Assembly (NCBI RefSeq): GCF_000332135.1
Contig: NZ_KB235895.1
Location: 31,287 to 95,286 of the forward strand
DNA: 64,000 nucleotides
Reading direction: 5' to 3'
Origin: Anabaena sp. PCC 7108
GTDB lineage: Bacteria; Cyanobacteriota; Cyanobacteriia; Cyanobacteriales; Nostocaceae
This document shows positions 42,840 to 51,378 of this stretch, piece after piece. The translations under genes were made by a program, and so were the position numbers. Positions within the stretch are counted from its first letter, which is position 1. Every line of letters begins with the position of its first letter. Below the pieces are notes generated by a model. It was not told where the DNA came from. It was given only the letters and a program-made list of their open reading frames with translations, and made no database searches.

Positions 42840-43000
42840 GGCTCTTGCGTTCTTTTTATGGTGATTGAGGATTGATTATAACAAAACCCTTACAGGGCAA
42901 GGTTTATAAACAATTATGCCCATATTTTCAATAAAATGCCTACACAATAAGGCTTTCAATGATTTTGAACCGGGTTTTCCATAAAAAGAACCGAAGAACC
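42840..43000. mobile_element. MITE copy B (ISL3-like ends) with perfect 8-bp target duplication
   Basis: Left end GGCTCTTGCGTTCTTTTTAT and inverted right end GGTTCTTCGGTTCTTTTTAT differ at three of 20 positions. GAAATGGT flanks it at 42832-42839 and 43001-43008. Length 161 bp; no gene. This is the best-preserved copy. Confidence 0.88.
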
Positions 43001-43038
43001 GAAATGGTTTGAATTCAATTATTCGTTAACTGTGGACA

Positions 43039-44412
43039 TCACCGGATTACCAAAATTCTTTGTCTAGCCCGTGAACTAGAAACATAATACAACCGATTAA
43101 ACTCCTTAATTTTAGCTAGGACTGCTTTACTATCATCTCCGCGTTCTCGATTCAGCCGCTTACTCAAATCTTGACCATCAATACCCGCTTCCAAGAAAGT
43201 GCTACCTTGACTATTATGAACAGTTAATGCAAAACAGTTTCTGATATTAGCAAACTGCTCTAAATGTTTATAATATTGCTTCCAGAGAAAGGGATTACGT
43301 TTGGCAATTTTGAGCAAGCGTTGCGTTTCTTGGTGAAATCGCTTTTCTTCATCTTCATGTAGAACGTAGATTTGACGGACAATTCCTTCATCTGTTTCTA
43401 CTTTCAATCTCCAACTATCATAGTTGTTATAACGGTCTCCAAACACATCTAAAACAGTAAATTCTGTAGATGTGGAAAGAATCGCAGTTTTTCCATCAGG
43501 AGCCATGATTGGGTCTTTAGTAATTAATCGTTCTCCAGAGATAAATCGGTTGGCATTCTTCCCATACAAATATGTACGAATCTGCTGATTATAAAAGTCA
43601 ACTTGAGCATTTGTCCAAGATAAAATACGGAAACAATCTGGATTATGAGCAAATTTTTGAGATATCTTTTTGTAGGCATACCGTAGTAAAGTTTGACGTT
43701 TAACCATCAGCGCCCCGTTACTTTTATCAGGTAGATATTTAGAAAATGGTGCAAATGGCAGTTTACTTTTAGTCACTGCATAGCGAGAAGCCGTGACAAA
43801 CTCCAGCAACGGACTATCAATTCCTTGGCGGACAACTTGAGTCAATACTGCTTTATTTGCTACTTGAAAACTAGGAGATTTTCCTTCATTAACTGGATTT
43901 AATTGGGCAGGGTCGCCCATGAGAATAATTTTGATTTTTGTCCAGGTAGATGATTGATTAGCCACATTTTCAATCCAGCGCCATAGTTGTTTTCCAATCA
44001 TGGAACATTCATCAATAAAGACAACATCAAATAAGTTGATGTAACAGGGTCCTATTTGGTCAAGTATTTTCTCTTTACCTCTAGTCACCATTCCTAGTCC
44101 TAGTAATTGGTGAATGGTGAAGAATTCCACACCAGTTACCCCATTTTCTGCCGCCATGCGTCGCAGTACACCTACAGCTTTATTAGTAGGTGCAGTCAGG
44201 ACAACTCGTTTACCTGTCGCCACCAGAACTTTAACGAGTTGGAAAATTATAGTTGACTTCCCGGTTCCAGCAAATCCTACGAGCAGAAATAAAGCAGCTG
44301 TGACAGTTGGTTGTATAAAAGTCCACATTTTATCTAAGGCTTTTTGCTGCTGTTGGGTAAATTGAAATGGAAAAGAATTTGTGGTCAGAAAAGTAGGAAG
44401 AGTTTGGAGCAT
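43039..44412 (-). CDS. SF1B helicase of the Dda/RecD2 type
   Basis: 457 residues. Walker A LVGFAGTGKST (near 44), motif Ia LTAPTNKAV, motif II FIDECSMIG, motif III LMGDPAQLNP, motif V-like LTVHNSQGSTF, motif VI YYVSSSRARQRI. The size and motif set match phage T4 Dda and short RecD2-like 5'-3' helicases. It may assist initiation or fork restart for the plasmid polymerase. Start ATG at 44412; the frame ends 38 bp before MITE B. No nuclease domain. Confidence 0.88.
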   Translation of the reverse strand: MLQTLPTFLTTNSFPFQFTQQQQKALDKMWTFIQPTVTAALFLLVGFAGTGKSTIIFQLVKVLVATGKRVVLTAPTNKAVGVLRRMAAENGVTGVEFFTIHQLLGLGMVTRGKEKILDQIGPCYINLFDVVFIDECSMIGKQLWRWIENVANQSSTWTKIKIILMGDPAQLNPVNEGKSPSFQVANKAVLTQVVRQGIDSPLLEFVTASRYAVTKSKLPFAPFSKYLPDKSNGALMVKRQTLLRYAYKKISQKFAHNPDCFRILSWTNAQVDFYNQQIRTYLYGKNANRFISGERLITKDPIMAPDGKTAILSTSTEFTVLDVFGDRYNNYDSWRLKVETDEGIVRQIYVLHEDEEKRFHQETQRLLKIAKRNPFLWKQYYKHLEQFANIRNCFALTVHNSQGSTFLEAGIDGQDLSKRLNRERGDDSKAVLAKIKEFNRLYYVSSSRARQRILVIR

Positions 44413-44852
44413 AATCGCGGCATTAATTCCATTAATTTATCCATTCAATGCAGCGATAGCTGTTGGTTTTGGTTCACCACAAAACAACACTCCTTTTAGT
44501 ATCAAAAATCTGTGGAAGCAGTGGAAAAGAATTATTCAATGATGGGATTCAATACTGCTTGGTTAAGGAAATAAAAGAGGCTGAACCCCCTAACGCAACA
44601 CGGAAGCGATTCCTAGGTCGCGCTGTACGCTATCACTCGCTAAGTAAGTTGGCTGGATCAAATCATGTAACGGTATGTAAAGTTGATTCAATCCGGTATT
44701 TTTATTGAGTTTTAGCCATTTTACCAAACCCAACATATTTGGATCTTATAACACGAACCGAATCTACTTAGTGTTGTCCGTATGTAAGTAATCAGACAAA
44801 ATTCATGATTTTCTGAGATAATATTCTCGTCCGGCTTCAATAGTTAGTTATC
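44413..44852. other. Intergenic with dispersed repeats
   Basis: Two repeats lie here: 44545-44592, matching 17092-17137; and a 26-bp sequence at 44605-44630 (core CCTAGGTCGCGCTGTACGC) that recurs exactly, inverted, at 47040-47065. A TATAAT-like GATAATATT at 44817 probably belongs to the HNH gene promoter. No gene. Confidence 0.6.
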
Positions 44853-45143
44853 ATGAGTGACTACCCCAAGCACTGGAAAGAACTAGCCAAAACCATCAAG
44901 GAAAAATCTGATTGGTGCTGTCAAAAATGCGGTCGTGTTTGCTTACGTCCTGGTCAGAAACCTAACACTACTAAACCACGAGCATATAATTTACAGGTTC
45001 ACCACTGGAATAGGAACCCTTCTGATAATAGACCCGAAAATTTGATACCTTTATGCTCTGCGTGTCACCTTAGTTACCATCGCGGAGGTAAGGGTAATGT
45101 TTCTGTGGGGCAGTTGTCGTTGTTTGATATTTCCCAATTTTAG
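44853..45143 (+). CDS. HNH endonuclease with C-terminal clamp-binding peptide (QLSLF)
   Basis: 96 residues. HNH motif: CQKCGRVC then QVHHWNRNPSDNRPENLIPL, with CSACH as second zinc pair. Only 15 residues follow the domain, and they read SVGQLSLFDISQF; QLSLF is the exact consensus for binding the bacterial sliding clamp. A DNA nicking or repair-type nuclease recruited to the clamp is suggested. Start ATG at 44853, with a weak ribosome site. Confidence 0.82.
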   Translation: MSDYPKHWKELAKTIKEKSDWCCQKCGRVCLRPGQKPNTTKPRAYNLQVHHWNRNPSDNRPENLIPLCSACHLSYHRGGKGNVSVGQLSLFDISQF

Positions 45144-45601
45144 CAATGATAAAATGGTGTCAGCAACCCCGCTCTGAAGCCACAGGGCTTCCAATCTCCC
45201 AGGGGGTTTACGTGATATTTGATAACCCCTTACTGAACTTGCTGACTCTGAGCATAGAGCGAAGGGTAAAAATACAATTACGCAAAAATTGTCAAAACCA
45301 AACGTGCTGTGTCAAGCTTAAAAACATAAGAGATATTTAGGGTTTGCTGATAGCGTAGCGTGGCGTAAGCCATAAAAGTTGTTTGTGAGGGTAGGGAACT
45401 CTTAACAGTTTCAGCTATCTGGATATCTTCAATTTCCCATATCCTACAGGGAAAAATGCAACTGTTTTGAGACACCATAAGCCAAAACCTTGCACTTTTT
45501 TGTAATAAAAATCCGCGAAACTCTTATTAATCAAAGGTTTTAGCTTTATATGCCTAACGGCACGCTCCGCGAACAGCAAGCCCTATTTAATATGATGTTA
45601 C
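45144..45601. other. Intergenic with repeat remnants
   Basis: A hairpin GAAGCC-ACAG-GGCTTC (45176-45191) resembles subterminal hairpins of IS200/IS605 ends but no tnpA/tnpB is present. TAGCGTAGCGTGGCGTAAGC (near 45352) is a dispersed palindromic repeat also seen near 57090 in reverse. Confidence 0.5.
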
Positions 45602-46852
45602 TCAAGATTCAATATCAATACAAATCACTGTCACGTAGGGATCAATGACTGATTCAGGAACATAAATAGTTAATTCTCCCACAGGATTGGGATTGAGAAT
45701 AGAATCCATAATTGCACAGCGACTTGTAAAGTCCAGTGGTGTACTGTCGGCAAGAACATATACCGATTTTATTTGTTTAATTGGTACACCTCTAACCGAT
45801 ATTGTTTCATAGGGCTTCATTAACAGGTGCAAATAAAGGTGATTGCCCTGACGAGTTGAAGTCCCATAAAATTGCCACGGTTCTAATCCTGGTGTTGTAT
45901 CGAGGATACTTTCAGAATTGCGAGACATCCATTCAGCGATATCTTGGAGACGTTCCAACTGCTCAGGTGGAATTTGTCCATTGCCCATTGGACTGATATT
46001 CAGTAAGAGTTTGCCTCCTTTAGCAGCGACTTCGCACAATGTATGAATCAATTGACGGGAGGATTTAAACTTGCAATCATCTGAGTTATGTCCCCAACTC
46101 TCGTTAATAGTCAGACAGGTTTCCCAAAGATGAGCCGGAGGTTGGGGAGGAATAAACTGCTCAGGAGTTGCAAAGTCTCCACAATTTGGGAGGCGATCGT
46201 TAATCAGAATATCAGGTTGTAAATCACGAATCATTTTTGCCAATTTTTCAGCTTGCCATTGCTCTGGAGTCCTTTCCCAACTACCATCAAACCAAATAAT
46301 GTCAATCTGACCATAGTTAGTCAGTAATTCTTTTATTTGATTGAACAGAAACTGGATATATCGCTCCCATTGTTGCTGTGTGGGTTGAGGCAGTTGGTCA
46401 AAACGATAAGGTTTATCTGCTTCTGTGAAAGCCGGATAGTCAGGATGATGCCAATCACTGAGGGAAAAATAAAGTCCAATACGCAATCCCTCAGAGCGCA
46501 TAGCGTCGATAAATTCCCGAACAATATCTTTTTTGTATGGTGCAGATGCAATTGAAAACTCTGATTCCTGGGTATGGAAGAGAGCAAACCCATCATGATG
46601 CTTGGCTGTTAATACCGCATATTGCATCCCTAAACTTTTGGCTAAATATGCCCATTCTTCAGGTTTGTATTCCTGAGGATTAAAAGTATCAGATGTGGAG
46701 TGATATTTTTCAACTGGAATATTTTGGCAAAAAGGAAGACTGAAGACACCCCCTACTAACGGCCAAGATAACTCACATCCTTGTTGGGAACTGTGTCCCC
46801 AATGAATAAACATTCCTAGCCTAGCTGCATCAAACCAGTTATTGATGATCAT
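45602..46852 (-). CDS. Alpha-L-fucosidase (glycoside hydrolase family 29)
   Basis: 416 residues. GH29 segments: WFDAARLGMFIHWGHSS at the N-terminus, YAVLTAKHHDGFALF, LYFSLSDWHHPDYP, and IIWFDGSWERTPEQ, whose Asp is the catalytic nucleophile. GGKLLLNISPMGNGQIP is the conserved barrel end. A C-terminal beta domain follows. No signal peptide, so intracellular. It should release alpha-linked fucose from glycans. No sugar transporter lies beside it. Confidence 0.92.
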   Translation of the reverse strand: MIINNWFDAARLGMFIHWGHSSQQGCELSWPLVGGVFSLPFCQNIPVEKYHSTSDTFNPQEYKPEEWAYLAKSLGMQYAVLTAKHHDGFALFHTQESEFSIASAPYKKDIVREFIDAMRSEGLRIGLYFSLSDWHHPDYPAFTEADKPYRFDQLPQPTQQQWERYIQFLFNQIKELLTNYGQIDIIWFDGSWERTPEQWQAEKLAKMIRDLQPDILINDRLPNCGDFATPEQFIPPQPPAHLWETCLTINESWGHNSDDCKFKSSRQLIHTLCEVAAKGGKLLLNISPMGNGQIPPEQLERLQDIAEWMSRNSESILDTTPGLEPWQFYGTSTRQGNHLYLHLLMKPYETISVRGVPIKQIKSVYVLADSTPLDFTSRCAIMDSILNPNPVGELTIYVPESVIDPYVTVICIDIES

Positions 46853-47361
46853 GAAATTTGGAAATAATTAGGGTGATTGGTCTTTATAAACAAGCCCGTT
46901 TCCTGCCTTTTCGGTTATGAGAGGAATTATGGGTTTTAGTTATCTACTTCTTCTATAGCAACTGACAAGGAGATTAGGACATTGTTAATTCCTGAAAGCT
47001 TGGAAGCAAAGGTTTTTACGGGCTAAACGCCAAGCGATCGCGTACAGCGCGACCTAGGAATCGCTCTAACTACAGTTATGCCCGCAGAGCTTTACAGCAA
47101 TTTGCTATAAATTGTGTTCTAATCATCATAATGGTTTTCTTCATCATGACAGATGTAGTATTTTAAAATCCGACATCAAAGGATGGTGATTTCATAGCCG
47201 ATGTCGATATCTCAAAGCCTTGCAGCAATAACTAAATTGAACTGCTGCTCACACTCTGCTCTCAACGCAGCTATGACCGACTGTACAGCACTTTGTTATA
47301 ACAATGTACATTTTCCCTATTTCCATGTCGGATTTTAAAATCCGACAGAAAAAATCACCTT
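46853..47361. other. Intergenic: partition promoter region and repeat
   Basis: Holds the inverted 26-bp repeat (47040-47065), a HIP1 site (47033), and the two ATTTTAAAATCCGACA sites described separately. No gene. Confidence 0.6.
47161..47347. promoter_or_regulatory. ParA operator / parS candidate
   Basis: A perfect 22-bp palindrome at 47326-47347, TGTCGGATTTT followed by AAAATCCGACA, ends 14 bp before the parA start. A second, partial copy (TTTTAAAATCCGACA) lies at 47161-47175. Either autoregulation by ParA/ParB or the centromere is possible. Confidence 0.65.
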
Positions 47362-48153
47362 ATGAAGCAGATAGTTCTTTCACTTATAGCTAATGCCGGT
47401 GGTGTAGGCAAAACCACACTGAGCGTACACATTGCCTATGAAATGAGTCGGCTGGGCTTTGATGTCGCAATCATCGACTTAGATCCACAACGTTCTTTGG
47501 ATGTATTTTGTGGATTGCCTCCGGCTGAAGTATCAACCACTTTAGTTAAGGTATTATCAAAAGATTTCCAAGGAGATTGGGATTTAATTTCGGTTTGGGA
47601 ACAATCAAAAACTCAAGTTTGTCAGGGACATCCACTTTTAGCGGAAATAGCCAATGAATTAGTTATCCGCAAACGAGGAGAGTACACACTAAGCGATCGC
47701 TTAAAAAAATACCCTTTGCCCCACAATCTAGTAATTTTGGATTGTCCGGCTACTTTAGGAATGTTAAATGTTAATGCTTTAGCTGCCTCAACCCATATAT
47801 TAGTTCCCGTGCAATTGGAAATGAAAGCCATTTCTGGTTCAGCAGAATTAGTAGAGTGGTGTATTTCTACAGGTGATGAGTTACATTTAGAACCTCGCCC
47901 ACCCATCTTGGGATTTGTGCCAAGTATGTATGATGATACCGTGGCAATGCACAGACAATATTTAGAGCAATTGCCAGAGATTACCGAACATTTACATTTA
48001 AAGCTTTATCCTAAAGTTCGCAACTCAAACGAATTTAAAAATGCCAGCGCTCACGGCTTACCTTTACAAAAATACCGTCCCAAACATCCTGCCTGTAGAG
48101 ATTTTCAACAAATTACAGATGATTTAGCAGCTTTAATTCAGGAGAACAAATAA
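47362..48153 (+). CDS. parA: ParA-family partition ATPase
   Basis: 263 residues. Deviant Walker A NAGGVGKTTLSVHIAYEMSR at the N-terminus; Walker A' IIDLDPQRSLDVF; switch II VILDCPATLGM; IPVQLEMKAISG-type segment. No N-terminal HTH, so a ParA of the short (type Ib or Soj-like) class. It forms a nucleoid gradient that moves ParB-bound plasmids. GTG start of parB follows 2 bp after its stop. HIP1 near 47694. Confidence 0.93.
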   Translation: MKQIVLSLIANAGGVGKTTLSVHIAYEMSRLGFDVAIIDLDPQRSLDVFCGLPPAEVSTTLVKVLSKDFQGDWDLISVWEQSKTQVCQGHPLLAEIANELVIRKRGEYTLSDRLKKYPLPHNLVILDCPATLGMLNVNALAASTHILVPVQLEMKAISGSAELVEWCISTGDELHLEPRPPILGFVPSMYDDTVAMHRQYLEQLPEITEHLHLKLYPKVRNSNEFKNASAHGLPLQKYRPKHPACRDFQQITDDLAALIQENK

Positions 48154-48155
48154 TC

Positions 48156-49277
48156 GTGGCATTGCCTAAAATTGCTAACAAATTTAGCGGCGCAATACAA
48201 AAAACAGAGCAAGAGCAAAAAGTGGCTGAACTGCAAGCCGAGATAGAAAGATTGAGAGCCGCCCAATCTCCAGATTTAGAAAATGAATTGCAAGAACTTC
48301 GAGAACAGCTGCAAAACCAATCAGGAGAAGCACAAATTGATTTAGCTCTCATCGATCCTAATCCTGATCAGCCTCGGCAAACAATTACCCCAGAACTTAT
48401 ACAAGCGAAAGCACGGTTGCTAAAAAAACATGGACAAATTTCAGCAGTAATTCTCGTCCCACAGGGTAATGGTCGTTACACCTTACTAGATGGACAACTC
48501 CGGACTGAAGCAGCTAAATTGCTGGGTTGGTCAACTATTCGTGCAGTCATAGCGGCAATGCCTAACGACTTAGATCAATCGGCATTACTAACTTTTCTTG
48601 GCTTTGAAGATTTGAATCCTTTAGATAAAGCAGAAGCAGTATTTAAAGAAGTAATTAAGTCGGCTGATTTGGAAATGGATGAAGTTGCCACAATGTTAGG
48701 CACGGTGATTAAAAGAGTAGAGAGAGATGGCAAGAGTAAAGAACTAGCAAAGTTAACAGCTGTAAACGCCGATGAACAACAGCAAGGCTTAGAACTATTG
48801 GGGATTACAGGTAGAGAACAGAGTCTACTACAAGTGTTGCTAGAGTTAGGATTAAATCCGAGTTCGGTGAAAGCTAATCTCATGCCGATGCTGTACCTGG
48901 TTCCAGATTTAAAACAAGCAATTCGAGAACAGGGTCTAAAAGGCGCTCATGCTTTAGCGTTGGCAACGCTCTCTGCCAAGACACTAGACATATCAGAAAA
49001 TCAAGCAGCCTCTGAACGGATGGCGGCCACAGATGAAGTTTTAAAGAAAAATCTGACAGTAGCAGAAACTCGTGAACTCATTAGAAACATTAAGACTAAA
49101 TATTTGAAGTCACAGAAACAAGAGTTAAAGGAAATAAAAACCATACTTCAAAAAGTTAATGGAATTTCTGAAGATTTGCTCACCAGAGCTAGTAGTAAAC
49201 AACTTCAAGAAATGCGCTCTCTATTACAGCAAAAATTAGCAGAAGTTGAGAAAGTGATTGCCGTGAATGGTGAGTGA
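48156..49277 (+). CDS. parB: ParB-family partition protein with N- and C-terminal coiled coils
   Basis: 373 residues. Residues 20-60 form a coiled coil (EQKVAELQAEIERLRAAQ); the ParB/Srx CTPase fold follows (IDPNPDQPRQTITPELI, YTLLDGQLRTEAAKLLGW), then the central helical DNA-binding part (LNPLDKAEAVFKEVIKSADL, MLGTVIKRVERDGKS) and a C-terminal coiled coil (LQEMRSLLQQKLAEVEKV). GTG start at 48156 with CAGGAG upstream. The ParB GxxR-type phosphate motif is present as DGQLRTEA. It works with ParA on the upstream palindromes or nearby. Confidence 0.9.
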   Translation: MALPKIANKFSGAIQKTEQEQKVAELQAEIERLRAAQSPDLENELQELREQLQNQSGEAQIDLALIDPNPDQPRQTITPELIQAKARLLKKHGQISAVILVPQGNGRYTLLDGQLRTEAAKLLGWSTIRAVIAAMPNDLDQSALLTFLGFEDLNPLDKAEAVFKEVIKSADLEMDEVATMLGTVIKRVERDGKSKELAKLTAVNADEQQQGLELLGITGREQSLLQVLLELGLNPSSVKANLMPMLYLVPDLKQAIREQGLKGAHALALATLSAKTLDISENQAASERMAATDEVLKKNLTVAETRELIRNIKTKYLKSQKQELKEIKTILQKVNGISEDLLTRASSKQLQEMRSLLQQKLAEVEKVIAVNGE

Positions 49278-49359
49278 TTTCATTAATCCTTTTTAAATAG
49301 TGTGCAAATATTCACAAAACCACTATAAATTACTAACTAAAACTAATGTGGGCTGCAAG

Positions 49360-49620
49360 TAGGTGTTTTATGGGGGTTAAGTATACCCCAAAAAGAAATT
49401 AGAGACTTGTATTTATTTCTTTTGACCCCTAAGTAACACCTAAATATATCCTGCATAGGTGTTACTTAGGGTGCATTTCGCTGAATTAAATTAATTTGGG
49501 GTATAGGTAGGGGCTATATAGGTGGTATATATACCCTAACAAGAAATCAGAAAATAATTGAGATTTTAGCCCCTATCTAGGGTATATATAGGTGATACTC
49601 AGGGTATCTTTTTACAACCC
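49360..49620. repeat. Iteron/inverted-repeat region, candidate centromere of the ParM system
   Basis: A perfect 16-bp inverted repeat, CCCTAAGTAACACCTA (49427-49442) and TAGGTGTTACTTAGGG (49456-49471), has a 13-bp gap. Around it TAGGTG and GGGTATA/TATACCC words recur many times (for example GGTATATATACCCTA near 49521 and TAGGGTATATATAGG near 49577). It directly precedes the actin-like gene. Such clustered short repeats are typical of parC/centromere and autoregulation sites of type II partition systems. Confidence 0.75.
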
Positions 49621-49645
49621 ATTTTTTGTATCCCACTTGACCCCC

Positions 49646-50587
49646 ATGCCCAACATTCACGCCTTACAAAAAATTTTTCCAGCAGGATTTGATAACGGTT
49701 ACGGCAGCCTGAAACTTTTCGTCGATGGATTTGAAGTCGTTCGCATCCCCAGCTATATTTCCACAGCCGAGATGGAAGATGTACCAGGAAGAATCGTCTT
49801 CGATGGAGCAGCTTACACAGTAGGAGAATCTGCTTTTCGTACAGGTTATCATTTTGACCGCAACACAGACCACAACGAAAACAAAATTAAAAATGCACTG
49901 TTGATGTTATTTGGTGGATTAGCACATCTGCCACATCGTAAAGCTTGGCATTTAAAATTAGTAGTCAGTTTACATGACATAGGACTAGCAGAAAATTTAA
50001 AACAAGAACTCAACGGAGAATATCAACCAATACTTGCCGGCAAAAAATCAGATGTCACCCTAGAAATAATTAAAGTTGTGCCAGAGGGAATGGGTGCATT
50101 GTTTGGGCATCAACTTCCACCCAAGCTCACCGTCCTAGATTTTGGGAATGGCACCACACTCTATTCTCGTTACAACCAGGGAAAGCGAGAAGTTCACACT
50201 CCCTACCCCGCAGGTGTAGAAGTTCTCATCGAAGACATTGCCGAAAAAATGAAACGTCTCAACGGGGGGAAAATCGGCAACGCCTCCCAGATTCGATTTT
50301 GTTTGGAAAGGGGACATACCAAGTACAGTCGTGACATTGATATTAAAGATATCTACACTAGTTGTTTGAAAGATTGGTATGAAAAATTCTTAAAGAAACC
50401 CGTAAGCCTGACACTAGATGCCAAACACCAGGGGGATGAAATTTGGGCGATTGGTGGAGGCTGCTTGTTACCTGGATTTAAGAAGCTATTGGAGAAGAAC
50501 GGGTTCAAAATTCTGGACAATCCCGTAGAAGCTAATGCCTGTGGATTGCTAGAGATGGCAAAAGCCATGATCAACAAGAATCTGTAG
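49646..50587 (+). CDS. parM: ParM/StbA-family actin-like plasmid segregation protein
   Basis: 313 residues. Actin-fold motifs: phosphate 1 GFDNGYGSLKLF, phosphate 2 TVLDFGNGTTLYSRYNQ, adenosine motif IWAIGGGCLLPGF. Polymerising ATPases of this kind push plasmid copies apart. The frame is open to a GTG at 49592 inside the repeats; the ATG at 49646 gives the usual length and is preferred. A second partition system beside ParAB is notable. Confidence 0.85.
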   Translation: MPNIHALQKIFPAGFDNGYGSLKLFVDGFEVVRIPSYISTAEMEDVPGRIVFDGAAYTVGESAFRTGYHFDRNTDHNENKIKNALLMLFGGLAHLPHRKAWHLKLVVSLHDIGLAENLKQELNGEYQPILAGKKSDVTLEIIKVVPEGMGALFGHQLPPKLTVLDFGNGTTLYSRYNQGKREVHTPYPAGVEVLIEDIAEKMKRLNGGKIGNASQIRFCLERGHTKYSRDIDIKDIYTSCLKDWYEKFLKKPVSLTLDAKHQGDEIWAIGGGCLLPGFKKLLEKNGFKILDNPVEANACGLLEMAKAMINKNL

Positions 50588-50655
50588 CCCTGTTGACCGC
50601 CCCTGGCTAGAGCTTGAGGGGTAATGATGCGCGAATTTTGAATCAACCAATTTGA

Positions 50656-50967
50656 ATGGGAACGAAGCCAATGACACCGGAAAAAGTTCGGATTAAAGAT
50701 AGCTACCGAGAACGTATATTTGCCGAATCACAGCAACTAGATAAAAGTTACCTAGAGACGCTTTACTTTATCATTGATTGCTATTTTGCTTTCAAAAAGG
50801 GTGCATTCCCTATGCAACAAGTAGTTACACAAGTTACACATACCCCGGCTTTCAACCCGATTGCTACAAACCAAAGTCAACAAGACCAGCTTCCTTCAAC
50901 TCCATCACCACCGGAAAATCCCAAAGATGCTGATAGCGAAACATTTACCCTTGATTTTGATTTGTAA
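50656..50967 (+). CDS. ParR-like small DNA-binding partner of ParM
   Basis: 103 residues. The N-terminal 50 residues (KVRIKDSYRERIFAESQQLD, SYLETLYFIIDCYFAF) resemble a ribbon-helix-helix; the C-terminus is a Pro/Gln/Ser linker ending in acidic ETFTLDFDL. ParR proteins have this architecture and bind both the centromere and the ParM filament end. Position 68 bp after parM supports it; sequence similarity is weak. Confidence 0.6.
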   Translation: MGTKPMTPEKVRIKDSYRERIFAESQQLDKSYLETLYFIIDCYFAFKKGAFPMQQVVTQVTHTPAFNPIATNQSQQDQLPSTPSPPENPKDADSETFTLDFDL

Positions 50968-50973
50968 CTATTA

Positions 50974-51111
50974 TGTCTTGGTGTGGGGCTTAATGATCCA
51001 GATATTTTGGCTATTAGTGCTGGTGGTGAGGTGTTTGGAGAACGCAAGCTTTACTACAGTCCAGAAGCCCCTGAGAAAGCCGGACGGGAATGGATTGATC
51101 TGGGATATTAA
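50974..51111 (+). pseudogene. Short C-terminal gene remnant
   Basis: An open frame without start reads LGVGLNDPDILAISAGGEVF then GERKLYYSPEAPEKAGREWI to a stop at 51109-51111. It is codon-like and polar, but no parent family could be named. The 3' end of some larger gene appears to have been left after a deletion. Confidence 0.4.
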
Positions 51112-51378
51112 GCTATTAAGTAGTCGTGCAAAATAAATTTTATATTTGGGAGAGGAAACAGGGAACAGATAAGGAATACAGAGATTTTTGTTTGTTCCAA
51201 AAATGTTAAATTAATTTTGCCCAGGTACTTATACCAATTTTATGTGATGCTGCACAGAATCGTTGAATCCATTAATTTATCCGTCTTTATGTGCGGTTAT
51301 TTTTCTGGAAATCTAATTGTATACAATTTTATATTAAACTGGTATTATACTAATTTAAATGGATTACCAATTATCAAT
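51112..51378. other. Intergenic, AT-rich
   Basis: No frame, hairpin or repeat worth reporting; one GGGAACAG-type phrase (near 51160) typical of Nostocales intergenes. Confidence 0.5.

Noticed and set aside
44463-44708. An 81-residue reading frame before the HNH gene
   Set aside because: It is composed of dispersed repeat sequence (44545-44630) and shows no protein-like composition.
45173-45195. IS200/IS605 element
   Set aside because: Only one hairpin is present; no tnpA, tnpB or second end.
45146-45340. A 64-residue reading frame after the HNH gene
   Set aside because: It overlaps a hairpin resembling an IS200/IS605 end and has no ribosome site or family match.
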